Source: Muribaculaceae bacterium (GTDB lineage: Bacteria; Bacteroidota; Bacteroidia; Bacteroidales; Muribaculaceae). Taken from it: DNA of 64,000 nt. The stretch spans positions 89,193-153,192 of the forward strand of contig JAFLTP010000001.1 of assembly GCA_022510405.1 (NCBI GenBank), in the 5' to 3' direction. Of this stretch, positions 1 to 8,270 are shown piece by piece. Position numbers and translations under genes: made by a program. Position 1 is the first letter of the stretch. Each line of letters begins with the position of its first letter. Under the pieces are notes generated by a model. The model saw only the letters and a list, made by a program, of their open reading frames with translations, did not search any database and had not been told where the DNA came from.

Positions 1-415
1 ATCTTATATCTGAATTATCCCTCCATAAAGCGTTGGTTAAGAATTCAATATCGTCTCTCTCTATAGGTTCCATACACAAATGAGACATATAACGACTCAT
101 ATCATGATTCCCTGGAACTATTATTACATGCATTCTGTCTTCAATTGAACTACCAATAAAAAGACTACATAATTTTTTTAGAAAAAGATCAGCTGCTATA
201 TATTGTTTTTTGATTTCCTCCTTGGCTATTTTAGAGTCAGTATTATTACTGCCATTTACTATGTCACCACTCACAACTATCAGTCTAACTTTGGGTATAC
301 CTAAAGATTCATATTTTGATTTTTCAATTTCAAAAGAAGAGATCAAACAGTCTATATTGTCAGTATTAATTCTATGTAAATCAGAAATATGTAAAATAGA
401 ATAATTTATATTCAT
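1..415 (-). CDS. Metallophosphoesterase (calcineurin-like), 3' end cut off by window
   Basis: Read on the minus strand from an ATG at 415 and open through the left edge, about 138 codons visible. It shows the metallophosphatase signature in order: an N-terminal ISDLH (metal-binding D-x-H), then SGDIVNG (GD motif) near residue 50, then PGNHD near residue 100. The family hydrolyses phosphodiester or phosphomonoester bonds with two metal ions and includes nucleases such as Mre11/SbcD and many signalling-nucleotide hydrolases; the C-terminal specificity region is outside the window. It starts about 55 bases after the cytosine methyltransferase stop, on the same strand, so it may belong to the restriction-modification operon. 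Family assignment is secure; the biological role is not. Confidence 0.85.
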   Translation of the reverse strand, partial: MNINYSILHISDLHRINTDNIDCLISSFEIEKSKYESLGIPKVRLIVVSGDIVNGSNNTDSKIAKEEIKKQYIAADLFLKKLCSLFIGSSIEDRMHVIIVPGNHDMSRYMSHLCMEPIERDDIEFLTNALWRDNSDIR

Positions 416-469
416 ATACCCCTCTAATATATCTATGATTTTTAATAATTCAAATCTTAATGAAATTAT

Positions 470-1810
470 TTATAACAATAAACTATTAACTAGTTGCAAT
501 CCTATTCTTTCTACTATTCCAGTAACTAAGGCATTACCCATCAGAAAGGCTCTACGCATATCGGAAGCTCCGGCTGTATGGTTATCTGGAAACATGTTTA
601 GTCTTTCCAGTTCGATAGGAGTTAATCTTCTATAGCGATTGGATTCGGTAAGGATTACATGTTTGAATCGAGATGGAGCAGATCCGCCTTCTCCTGTTAT
701 GATTGTCCTTGATGGTTTATCTTTAAAATCCGGGAAAGCCATGGCTCCTTCAGAATAGTTATATTCATATCCTGTTGTCTTGTTAACCCTTTTTTCGCTC
801 TTCCCTCCTTTTGCATATCTCCATTTTTCGATTTCATCTTCTCCAATGAAGAATTCCTGAGGGACTTCTGATTCAGGAATTAGAATATCCCCAAGAGTAA
901 CAGAAGGTCCATTATAATTTGGAGTAGTTTGTGCAGTAAAAACAACCCTATTTATCATTAATCCAGCATTCTTGAATGGGGAGAGTGTCCTCCCTTTATT
1001 AAAATTAGCTGAAATTTCCGATAAATCACCTTCTATTAGAAACTGACTAAAATTTACATTATTTTGAATCACAGGGAAAGCTTTTGCCATAATTCCATCT
1101 TTTATAATCCAGTCAGACATTGTTTTAATGGAATCAGTAAATACAGAATTAGTTTTAAAGGCAAAAATATAGGTTCTTCGGCGGCGTTGCGGCATTCCAT
1201 ATTCAGCGGCATTTATGACCCTCCACTCTACATTATAACCTAAATCCGACAGAGATGCTAGTATAATAGCAAAATCACGTCCTTTTTGGGATGCCGGTGA
1301 TCCCAATAGCCTGTCTACATTTTCAAGCATAAGGTATTTTGGTGGATTTTTATGGTCTCTCAATATCCGATGAATTTGCCACCATAAGACTCCTTTTTTC
1401 CCCTCAATGCCACCCGATCTTTTCAAAGTGGTGGCAACTGAATAATCTTGACATGGAAATCCTCCAACGAGAATATCTGCATCCGGTATATCTTCGACTT
1501 CAACCGTGGCGATATCCACATTACTATGTCCTAAAGAACCAAATCTTTGACAATAAACCAAAGAGGCGTCTTGTCGTTTTGTTGATGGTTCCCATTGGTT
1601 ATTCCATACTGTTTTAAATTTTTCTGAAGCCCTTTCTAATCCGACTCTGAAGCCTCCGACCCCTGCAAATAACTCAATAATTCTGATATCTTCTTCATTT
1701 GTTTCGACTCCCGGGTCAGGAAATAGTGACAATTGCTTACAGGATGCACTGTAAGCTGCTAAAGGTTCACATAATATATTGTCATTGATAATATTAGAAT
1801 ATTCACTCAT
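470..1810 (-). CDS. DNA cytosine-5 methyltransferase of a type II restriction-modification pair
   Basis: 446 aa. All main C5-methyltransferase motifs are readable: motif I LFAGVGGF (about 47-54), motif IV GGFPCQDYS with catalytic Cys at about 120, motif VI ENV (about 163), motif VIII QRRRR (about 208), and C-terminal motifs IX-X (LTPIELERLN, then MGNALV). The enzyme methylates cytosine within a specific site to protect host DNA. The start ATG overlaps the end of the upstream endonuclease gene by 8 bases, so the two are translationally coupled. Because the partner resembles Sau3AI, GATC is the likely target site, but specificity cannot be read from sequence alone. Confidence 0.93.
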   Translation of the reverse strand: MSEYSNIINDNILCEPLAAYSASCKQLSLFPDPGVETNEEDIRIIELFAGVGGFRVGLERASEKFKTVWNNQWEPSTKRQDASLVYCQRFGSLGHSNVDIATVEVEDIPDADILVGGFPCQDYSVATTLKRSGGIEGKKGVLWWQIHRILRDHKNPPKYLMLENVDRLLGSPASQKGRDFAIILASLSDLGYNVEWRVINAAEYGMPQRRRRTYIFAFKTNSVFTDSIKTMSDWIIKDGIMAKAFPVIQNNVNFSQFLIEGDLSEISANFNKGRTLSPFKNAGLMINRVVFTAQTTPNYNGPSVTLGDILIPESEVPQEFFIGEDEIEKWRYAKGGKSEKRVNKTTGYEYNYSEGAMAFPDFKDKPSRTIITGEGGSAPSRFKHVILTESNRYRRLTPIELERLNMFPDNHTAGASDMRRAFLMGNALVTGIVERIGLQLVNSLLL

Positions 1811-3260
1811 CCTTCTTTGAATCTATAATTTCTTTAACGTAATCTGCATTAAACCAATAACAAAATTTGTCACAGAGTCCACCATTGGGATTTATTGCCT
1901 TATCGCTTTTAACTCTAGCCTTTGGACGCACATGGAATTTTTTATGGTCTCCAATACTCCAAAATGACGATGGTTTTATCTTGTTTTCTAAAACGGCCTT
2001 CCTAATATTCTTCCAGTATTCTTTGGCTATATCCAAATCTTTTGATGGCATAGTCCAAAAGAAAACCTTATCTAAAACATATGCGGTTTCTATTATCCAT
2101 TCTTTTGTTTTGTTGTTGTATATCCTTATTTCTTTTCCTTTTATAGGCTTAAATACAACAAACATAAATTTATTGGTAAAAAGTTCATAAATTTCTGACT
2201 CAAACCAATCGTCATTTTCGTAAATTTCAGTATAATCAATATTTTTGAATGACATTGACTCTTTCGGCTTGCCATTTTCTTGAAGACGAATGGTCTTCAT
2301 AATTATGCCAGATTTTATAAATTCTTCTGAATCCTTTAATTTTTTACTTTCATGATTGGAGGCAATTAATGCAGCAATATCCGCATATTTATTTTTTGAA
2401 TGATAAGGTTTTATACCTAATTTGTTGCATATTTGTATATAGTCTAATCCAATGAATGGTCTGAAACGATTGAGAATAATATTTTCAAAAGAATTATGTT
2501 TCAAATCTTGATTTGAAACAAGTTCAAATGCCGCTGAATCTTTCTCTCGATAATTTGTATAATAATCTTTACCACTTTCCAAAACATGGTTAAGAATATA
2601 ACGCATGTAAGCGGGCTTAAGACTAAAAGCCCTTTTGGGAGCTTTTATTTTAGAATTAGGTTGTGACTGAGGTTTGTCACCTTTTTGCCCTTTTCTACAT
2701 GCTCCTAAATATAGAGTGTCACCTTCTGATAATAAATGTGCTTCTCCTCTTTTAACTTTATTAACTATGGTTTGATAATCTTGTTTTATTAGCTGCAGAT
2801 CCTTCTCAGGTAATTGCCATAAAACCCGGAAAAGGAATTCGTAATCATAAATCGCTTCTCCGTGTATATGAAGATAGAATAGAAGCAACATTAATTGACA
2901 TTTTGAAATTAAATGGGAGTCTTCAAACGAAGTCTCTATAATTTCAAAATAGTCTATCATTGTACACACCAATCGTTCTTTTATACGGAAAGAATTGTCT
3001 TTGGTTTTAAGAAGAGGTGTGCATTTAAGTTCAACATGTGCTTCGGAGAAATCGGCTTCAGGATTATTATTTACTTCATAATTAAAGAAGAGTTCTTCTA
3101 CCATCTGACCTAATCCTCCTTTTCCCTTTCTTTTTTGTTTTATTGCTTTATTTCCAAGTAGGGAACGCAGAGAATTGCCGATTAGATACCGACTATAATT
3201 AAATATCGAAAGAGGATTAGTCCTGTCGAATTTATCATTTTTAAAACTCAGATTCTTCAC
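1803..3260 (-). CDS. Sau3AI-like type II restriction endonuclease
   Basis: 485 aa, close to the size of Sau3AI (489 aa). The N-terminal part carries a MutH-like catalytic signature: GKGGLGQMVEELF (about 47-59), Asp at about 70, then VELKCTPL containing the E-x-K pair (about 77-79). Sau3AI-type enzymes contain two MutH-like folds and cut at GATC; the C-terminal half here (conserved FRPFIGLDY near residue 265) would be the second, allosteric domain. It is first in a leftward operon with the methyltransferase and metallophosphoesterase. It begins about 115 bases inside the junction with the next island, so it is the rightmost gene of the third element. Family is fairly sure; recognition site is inferred. 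Confidence 0.82.
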   Translation of the reverse strand: MKNLSFKNDKFDRTNPLSIFNYSRYLIGNSLRSLLGNKAIKQKRKGKGGLGQMVEELFFNYEVNNNPEADFSEAHVELKCTPLLKTKDNSFRIKERLVCTMIDYFEIIETSFEDSHLISKCQLMLLLFYLHIHGEAIYDYEFLFRVLWQLPEKDLQLIKQDYQTIVNKVKRGEAHLLSEGDTLYLGACRKGQKGDKPQSQPNSKIKAPKRAFSLKPAYMRYILNHVLESGKDYYTNYREKDSAAFELVSNQDLKHNSFENIILNRFRPFIGLDYIQICNKLGIKPYHSKNKYADIAALIASNHESKKLKDSEEFIKSGIIMKTIRLQENGKPKESMSFKNIDYTEIYENDDWFESEIYELFTNKFMFVVFKPIKGKEIRIYNNKTKEWIIETAYVLDKVFFWTMPSKDLDIAKEYWKNIRKAVLENKIKPSSFWSIGDHKKFHVRPKARVKSDKAINPNGGLCDKFCYWFNADYVKEIIDSKKDE

Positions 3261-3299
3261 GCTTTTATGGGCACTATATTAAATAATGCTCCAAATTTG

Positions 3300-3321
3300 T
3301 CGGTGCAAATTCGGTGCAAAT
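3300..3321. repeat. Tandem direct doublet, putative integrase arm sites (element 3 right end)
   Basis: Two adjacent copies of CGGTGCAAAT separated by one base, about 56-77 bases left of the att core at 3377. Position and form match the doublets left of the other two core copies (41953, 63467), but the sequence differs. I infer arm-type binding sites for the integrase of a third element lying to the left. Confidence 0.55.
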
Positions 3322-3324
3322 CTT

Positions 3325-3367
3325 AAAAAGAAAAGAGCCAACTAATTGTGTTTCTTTTAGTTGACTC
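3325..3367 (-). terminator. Intrinsic terminator facing leftward, just beyond att core A
   Basis: On the minus strand an 11-bp stem (GAGTCAACTAA / TTAGTTGGCTC) with an 11-base loop is followed by a T-rich run. It lies where a terminator for the tRNA-Leu transcript would lie if the tRNA 3' end at 3377 were the intact gene. Confidence 0.7.
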
Positions 3368-3376
3368 CAATTCAGG

Positions 3377-3389
3377 GTGCCCAGAACAG
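3377..3389. other. Attachment-site core copy A (tRNA-Leu 3' end duplicate)
   Basis: GTGCCCAGAACAG, identical to the 3' end of tRNA-Leu(CAG) at 63554-63566 and to the copy at 42029. It marks the junction between elements 3 and 2. The core plus the bases to its right form an imperfect inverted repeat (CCAGAACAGA ... TCTGTCTGG), as expected for core-type recombinase sites. Confidence 0.75.
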
Positions 3390-3506
3390 AACGTAAATTC
3401 TGTCTGGACTTGTCAACTCTTGTCACGCCATGTCCAAATTTACAGTCAGTTACAAATTTGGATTCCAGACATACGATGACATATTCGGCATAAGATGACA
3501 CACAAC

Positions 3507-3531
3507 TGCACGTAAAATCTGCACGTAAAAT
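3507..3531. repeat. Tandem direct doublet, putative integrase arm sites (element 2 left end)
   Basis: Two copies of TGCACGTAAAAT separated by one base, about 118-142 bases right of core A. A matching doublet in the same orientation occurs at 41953-41974, just left of core B, so the pair brackets element 2. Confidence 0.65.
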
Positions 3532-3534
3532 TTG

Positions 3535-3735
3535 TCACCCTAATTCGGAGGCTCCTTGTCTTTTTAAATAAAGTCTCCATGCTTCTTCAGCAGAAAGAGT
3601 GATTACATTGCCGTTTTCATCACAGGCGACCACACTTTCGCACAGTTGCCTCTTGCGAAGCAACATCTTCTCAAAGGATTCTTTCAGACCTTTTGCCAGT
3701 TTGTCTTCAAGTTCTATCCTTTCTTCAGCTGACAT
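3535..3735 (-). CDS. Small hypothetical protein, acidic/charged helix
   Basis: 66 aa, starting MSAEERIELEDKLAKG. It is charged and mostly helical by composition, with no motif I recognise. It is the first gene inside the left end of element 2 and its stop lies only 4 bases from the arm-site doublet. It is separated by about 85 bases from the next leftward gene (3820-4431) and could be the last gene of that operon. The AGGAG-like ribosome site is typical of no clear start preference, so the start is taken as the only ATG. Confidence 0.5.
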   Translation of the reverse strand: MSAEERIELEDKLAKGLKESFEKMLLRKRQLCESVVACDENGNVITLSAEEAWRLYLKRQGASELG

Positions 3736-3819
3736 GACTCCTTTATTTTTGCAAATTTAATGAAATCTACAGTCTTATCCGAATTGGCTATCAGTTTTGT
3801 TTCAGATTTTGTTTTAGAA

Positions 3820-4431
3820 TCATTTCCTCGTCTTTTCTGAAAGATAGTGTGCAATATGCTCTATTGTATAAACGAAGGATGCCGGGAATCCATATTGTTT
3901 TACCAACTCAGTCGAGAAGAAATATGGAACTTTGTCCAGTGAATGGATACAATGATTTTCTGAGAGGTACCATTCCGGATAACGTTCTTTATGACGATAA
4001 AACCAGTTTTTATCACTTTTCTCTCTGTCGTCATACCTTAAAATTTCTCTATACCCGTCTTCTGATTCTAAAAAGGGTCTAATATCCCTTTCAATCAAGG
4101 CTACAATAATTTTCGGAGATTCTTTATCAAAAGGCACCGATACTTCCACATTATGCTTGTTGAAAAACTCTTCAGGTGATGAAAGAAAATCCTCTATATT
4201 CTCTTCGGTGTAATTGTCATAAAGAAATTTGAAGGCAGAGAAATTAGCAGACAATATCTGAAAGAATGAGAGTTCAATAGGAATGGTTGTGGGATTATAA
4301 TTGAAGTCATATTTATTAACAGCACGACAAACGATATCTGCAGGATAATCACAATATTTACCCTCTGAAAACCTATGTGCTATTATCTTTGAACTTGGTA
4401 GGTGTTTTAATCTATCTTCTTTCATTCCCAT
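3820..4431 (-). CDS. Hypothetical protein, third gene of a DUF3791/radical SAM operon
   Basis: 203 aa, no family recognised. Its ATG overlaps the stop codon of the radical SAM gene by one base, which indicates translational coupling. The sequence is soluble-looking, rich in aromatic and charged residues, with no signal peptide, membrane segment or cysteine cluster. Because the three genes are so tightly packed, it probably works with the radical SAM enzyme, either as substrate or as accessory protein. That is inference only. Confidence 0.7.
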   Translation of the reverse strand: MGMKEDRLKHLPSSKIIAHRFSEGKYCDYPADIVCRAVNKYDFNYNPTTIPIELSFFQILSANFSAFKFLYDNYTEENIEDFLSSPEEFFNKHNVEVSVPFDKESPKIIVALIERDIRPFLESEDGYREILRYDDREKSDKNWFYRHKERYPEWYLSENHCIHSLDKVPYFFSTELVKQYGFPASFVYTIEHIAHYLSEKTRK

Positions 4432-5420
4432 TAATAATGAAGAATTTCCTTAATCCATTCCTTTGAATGTTCTTTGAGAAAAGGTATAATCTTGGGATTT
4501 AAGAAAATTTCCTTACAATACTCACAACGAGTCGTTCTAAACTTTGTCGTTATCTTTGAGTTTTTATATACATATTTCAATATCTCTAACGGACCTTTTG
4601 AACGGATCCACATTTTGAGTGCATCTTCAAACTGGCGTTCATATATTGTCCGTATCGGCTCATTTTCAATATTCCCCAGCCTCATCTGTGGAATCCGAAG
4701 ATTACCGATGCCGGTACAAGCCAATACATCCCCGTGAGGTGTGATTTCTATTTCATGAGATATATGTTGACAGGGAGAACTTTTTTCATAGGAGTATTTG
4801 TTTCTCGTTGCTCTCAGGCTATGATGAACCGATTCATTATTGAAATCTTCCCAGTTGTTTATATAATAAAGAATTTTACCCTGGCTTATTAATTTAACCA
4901 AAACGTTATCTTTTTCAATTGCATTCCTGATCTTATGATCTCTGAAATTTCTTTCGGTCCTAAATTCCACCTTATATCCGGCTCTCACAGACGCAACCAC
5001 AGCATTCCTGACACTCCGGAAAGGTATATGATGATTATGGTCGTCACCGGCAGAAAAACCGATACTTTTCAATCCTAATTCTTTAAGCCGAAGTACTCGC
5101 TTATAAGCCTCTTTATAGTTATATCCCCAATATCCATTGGAAAGCACCACAGACATCAATCCCTTTTCAGCGCCATACTTTATAATTTCATCCAAATCAT
5201 CACCTAACAAAAAACACTCCCCTCCTGTCAATGACAGAGTCCTGATTGAATTAGAATACTCTTCCAGACAGATGTCGATGTAGCGTTTCATTTGTGCAAG
5301 TGTCATCGTACGGCCGAAATCAGGTCGGCATCCATGGCAACACATCTCGCATGATGCGTTACACCGAAATGTCGCTATCAAAACAATGGTATCAGGATTC
5401 TTGGGATTGAACTTTACCAT
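4431..5420 (-). CDS. Radical SAM protein with C-terminal cysteine cluster (SPASM-like)
   Basis: 329 aa. The N-terminus has the iron-sulfur motif C-x3-C-x2-C (Cys 20, 24, 27) followed by the SAM-binding GGE motif (TLSLTGGE, about 61-68). The C-terminal part has four further cysteines (about 217, 235, 299, 302), suggesting an auxiliary cluster as in SPASM/twitch-type peptide-modifying enzymes. Family members use a 4Fe-4S cluster to cleave SAM and start radical chemistry. It lacks the signature of prokaryotic viperins (CNYxCxFC). It sits between a DUF3791 gene (one base upstream) and an unknown protein (overlapping), all in one operon. No short precursor peptide is evident next to it, so the substrate is unknown. 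Confidence 0.85.
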   Translation of the reverse strand: MVKFNPKNPDTIVLIATFRCNASCEMCCHGCRPDFGRTMTLAQMKRYIDICLEEYSNSIRTLSLTGGECFLLGDDLDEIIKYGAEKGLMSVVLSNGYWGYNYKEAYKRVLRLKELGLKSIGFSAGDDHNHHIPFRSVRNAVVASVRAGYKVEFRTERNFRDHKIRNAIEKDNVLVKLISQGKILYYINNWEDFNNESVHHSLRATRNKYSYEKSSPCQHISHEIEITPHGDVLACTGIGNLRIPQMRLGNIENEPIRTIYERQFEDALKMWIRSKGPLEILKYVYKNSKITTKFRTTRCEYCKEIFLNPKIIPFLKEHSKEWIKEILHY

Positions 5421-5421
5421 A

Positions 5422-5919
5422 TCAAGAAATATGACCGGTTTCTATTTCGTTTTGCAGGAATGAAAAAACATATACCGGACTTTCATAATAAAGTCCACAT
5501 TCCGGGTCGCAAAGTCTGTCGTAGGTTTCAGAGGTACATAACAGGTCAATAGCCATTGGCATATTCCAATCATATTTACTCATCAACATAGTCACCAAAT
5601 TCTTTGCCACACATTCGATCTGGAACTGTATCTTAGGGTCATATACCTTATTGCCAATTGGAGTTTCACCACCATTGTTTTTGCATAGCAATTTCAAATC
5701 ATCAACAGCATTTTCAATGGATAAGGTATGTTCGATGTCATAGAATTCAAACAAGAAATCAATACCTCCGTATTTCTTTAAATAGCGATAAGATTCCCTA
5801 ATATCAATCCCTAAATCTTTTGCAAAGGCATTTATACAAACAATGATATATTCAATAATATTCATAGTTTTCTTGTCTGGCTGATTCATATTTTCCATTT
5901 GATTAAATGTGTGTTGCAT
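5422..5919 (-). CDS. DUF3791-like protein, first gene of radical SAM operon
   Basis: 165 aa. The N-terminal half (about 20-85: IEYIIVCINAFAKDLG, then a Tyr-rich helix and an HTL motif) matches my memory of DUF3791, a small helical domain common in Bacteroidales and Firmicutes, often next to DUF3990. The C-terminal half (CGLYYESPVYVFSFLQNE) resembles a partner domain seen in the same neighbourhoods. Function of these families is not established. The stop is one base from the radical SAM start, so they are cotranscribed. Promoter lies in the 75-base divergent gap shared with the integrase at 5994. Confidence 0.65.
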   Translation of the reverse strand: MQHTFNQMENMNQPDKKTMNIIEYIIVCINAFAKDLGIDIRESYRYLKKYGGIDFLFEFYDIEHTLSIENAVDDLKLLCKNNGGETPIGNKVYDPKIQFQIECVAKNLVTMLMSKYDWNMPMAIDLLCTSETYDRLCDPECGLYYESPVYVFSFLQNEIETGHIS

Positions 5920-5993
5920 GGGATTATGGTTTAAATTACCTTTGCATACTAACGTAACTCCATATATGCAAATTTAATAAATCCCTTCTGATA

Positions 5994-7400
5994 ATGGCTG
6001 CTTTTCGGTTTGAACTTGACCATAAACCAACTCGAAATAAGAAATATAACCTCTATCTGATAGTGTCTATAAAAAATAAAAGGACTAAAAAGAAAACAGG
6101 GATACAACTTGAAAACATCGATGATTTTAATCCTAAGGCCAAACATAACAATTGGATTAGGTCAAATGTACTTAAAGCAAAAGTTTTTAATGAGCAACTA
6201 CGGCAGGCACTAATTGAGGCTCAGGAAACTTATAAAACATTGGAAGATGATGGTGAAGTTACTTCAGCCGGTGTAATCAAGAAATTGGATAAAGAAACAG
6301 TTTCTCCTTCGTTCATCACATTTGCCAAAGAAAGAGCCAAACAGATAGAAGAAGAAGGGGGATTTCGTAATTCAAGGAAATACTTTGGTTTGGCAAACAA
6401 GTTGGAAGCGTTCAGGAAGAAACAAAAGATGGCAGATATAACCATGGAGGCCATGACTGTCGAACTTTTAACCAAATTCAATACTTTTCTTCATAAATGG
6501 AAAAATGAGAGAGAGCCGGAAAAACTTCTTCATCCTAATACTATTGAAGTTCAATTGAATATTTGTAAAACACTTGTAAAAAGAGCCATTAATATAGGAT
6601 ATATGACCCCAGAGAAGGACCCGTTTCTAAGATTCACTTACAAGGGGGTTCCAACTATGAAAGAGAAACTGGATATGGTGGAAATACAAAAAATAATTGA
6701 TTTGGAATTGGAGGAAGGTTCTTTGATTTGGCATGTAAGGAATTACTTTATGTTCAGTTTCTATTGTGCCGGTATTCGTGCTGCGGATTTAATACAACTA
6801 AGATGGAGAAACATTACCTCTGAAGGGCGACTTAACTATGTGATGAATAAGAACGGCAAAAATAGAGACATGCTGCTTGTCCCTCAGGCTGTAGAGATAC
6901 TTCAGCATTATTTTAAAGAAAATGTAGCTCCTGATGATTATATCTTCCCTTTGATTGATAATAAAGCAAAATTCGCTAAATATGTTTCTATAGCAGACCA
7001 GAAGACCATGACACCGGAAATGAGAAAACTTCAGTATAGAACTGTATCAGCAAAAAATGCTTTAATAAACAAATATCTTAAGAAAATTGCTGAAAAAGCA
7101 GAAATAACAAAGAATCTTTCTTTCCATATATCTCGTCACTCATTCGCTAAATACGCAAAGGAAAAAGAGATGGATAGTTCTGTGGTTAAGGAATTACTGG
7201 CACATTCAAATTTGGCTACCACAGAGCGTTATATGGGGACTTTTGATACGAAGAAGACCGATAATGCACTCATTAACCTTTTCGTCTCTCTAAAGTCATC
7301 TACGGAGGTTAAAAAAGACAAAAGACAAGAAATTATAGAAATGATGAAAGATTTATCTCCGGAAGACATCGCATTGATACTACAACAGATAAAACGGTGA
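5994..7400 (+). CDS. Tyrosine recombinase / integrase of element 2
   Basis: 468 aa with the usual layout of Bacteroidales integrases: an N-terminal arm-binding region, a SAM-like core-binding domain (about 105-210) and a catalytic domain. The catalytic residues are visible: Arg 262 (GIRAADL), His 378 and Arg 381 (HISRH), His 404 (LLAHS) and nucleophile Tyr 413 (ERYMG). It catalyses integration and excision at an att site. It lies 2.6 kb from core A, transcribed away from it, with the DUF3791/radical SAM operon between. It is the only tyrosine recombinase in 3377-42029, so I assign it to element 2. An extra C-terminal tail of about 50 residues is charged. Confidence 0.93.
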   Translation: MAAFRFELDHKPTRNKKYNLYLIVSIKNKRTKKKTGIQLENIDDFNPKAKHNNWIRSNVLKAKVFNEQLRQALIEAQETYKTLEDDGEVTSAGVIKKLDKETVSPSFITFAKERAKQIEEEGGFRNSRKYFGLANKLEAFRKKQKMADITMEAMTVELLTKFNTFLHKWKNEREPEKLLHPNTIEVQLNICKTLVKRAINIGYMTPEKDPFLRFTYKGVPTMKEKLDMVEIQKIIDLELEEGSLIWHVRNYFMFSFYCAGIRAADLIQLRWRNITSEGRLNYVMNKNGKNRDMLLVPQAVEILQHYFKENVAPDDYIFPLIDNKAKFAKYVSIADQKTMTPEMRKLQYRTVSAKNALINKYLKKIAEKAEITKNLSFHISRHSFAKYAKEKEMDSSVVKELLAHSNLATTERYMGTFDTKKTDNALINLFVSLKSSTEVKKDKRQEIIEMMKDLSPEDIALILQQIKR

Positions 7401-7762
7401 TGAGAAATCGGACAAATTGTCTTTAATGAACAAATCAACGAAATTGACATATATTTCATTGATTAATAGGTAAATAACTATAATAGATATTGGACATAAT
7501 ATTTTTAATTAAATTGGACAAATGTTTAAAATGCCATTAATTTAAAATACTAAATATCAGACTTTTATGAAATATATAGAATCGGACAAATTGTTTACAT
7601 CTTTTATATAATTAAATAATTAAGATAATGGTATTTAGAAAAACTAAATTACCATATTGAAATTATAAGAAAGTGACGGCTGCGCGATTAGTGCAATTTT
7701 TACCGGATTTAAATTAATTCTTCAGGAATTAAAATTATAAATACAACCAATCAACCAGGTAT
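7401..7762. other. AT-rich intergenic stretch downstream of integrase
   Basis: No credible gene. Around 7681-7695 there is a small hairpin (TGCGC gatta GTGCA) followed by ATTTTT, which could terminate the integrase transcript. A nearly identical hairpin (TGCGC gataa GCGCA) recurs at 7782 inside the structured region to the right. Confidence 0.4.
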
Positions 7763-8136
7763 AAATGTGATTATAGAGAGATGCGCGATAAGCGCAATAA
7801 TCTATGAATCACATTCATCGAATGAACCATTGTTGGTAGAATCTGCAAAGGAACACTACGTTTCATCACGCCTATTTCACTTCGTTCCGGTAGAGTTTCG
7901 CTGTGCGAAACAAACGCTCCGCGTTCTACCGGTCCGAAGGCGCCTTAGGCGCATTTTCGGCGTGATTTCTCTTAGTGTTCATAGCACTTCGTTAAAGCGC
8001 TTTTCGCGCTTTTAACTTTGTGCTAAGCCTTTAAAACCAAACATAAACTATAACTCGTTTTCTTTAATAAAATATAAGTTGAATTAAAATATATATGTAT
8101 GCTTAAAAAAGAGAATTGCGCTCCGGCGCTCTTCTC
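7763..8136. other. Multi-arm palindromic region (structured RNA or single-strand DNA element)
   Basis: About 370 bases made almost entirely of nested inverted repeats, noticeably richer in G+C than the surroundings. Structure 1 (7763-7816): AATGTGATTATAGA pairs with TCTAT(g)AATCACATT, enclosing TGCGC/GCGCA. Structure 2 (7851-7980): GAACACTA...ATCACGCC closes with GGCGTGAT...TAGTGTTC and holds a long arm (CTTCGttCCGGTAGA / TCTACCGGtcCGAAG) containing two small hairpins, plus a short arm GCGCC tta GGCGC. Structure 3 (7983-8024): TAGCAC...TTAAAGCGC pairs with GCGCTTTTAA...GTGCTA. A further GC hairpin at 8111-8136 is preceded by six A. It sits between the integrase and an HTH gene. It may be a folded RNA, a single-strand origin/oriT-like element or a palindromic mobile repeat. 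Confidence 0.6.
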
Positions 8137-8270
8137 ATCATAAGAAGTTAAAGTTTATAACTCTAAAAGATAAATACATTTAAACAGATATAAGGTAAAT
8201 TAGGTAATGAACAGGTTGTCCGGGAGGATAGCTTGTTTATTTTTTAAATTTTACTGAAAAATCATACTTT

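Noticed and set aside
3274..3501. 75-codon frame on the minus strand across the element 3/2 junction
   Set aside because: It runs through the terminator hairpin, the att core and inverted repeats; no promoter or ribosome site.
4431..5420. Prokaryotic viperin
   Set aside because: The cysteine motif and context (CNASCEMC with a SPASM-like tail) do not match the viperin signature.
7767..8015. 82-codon frame on the plus strand
   Set aside because: It lies entirely within nested palindromes; the codons reflect the repeats, not a protein.
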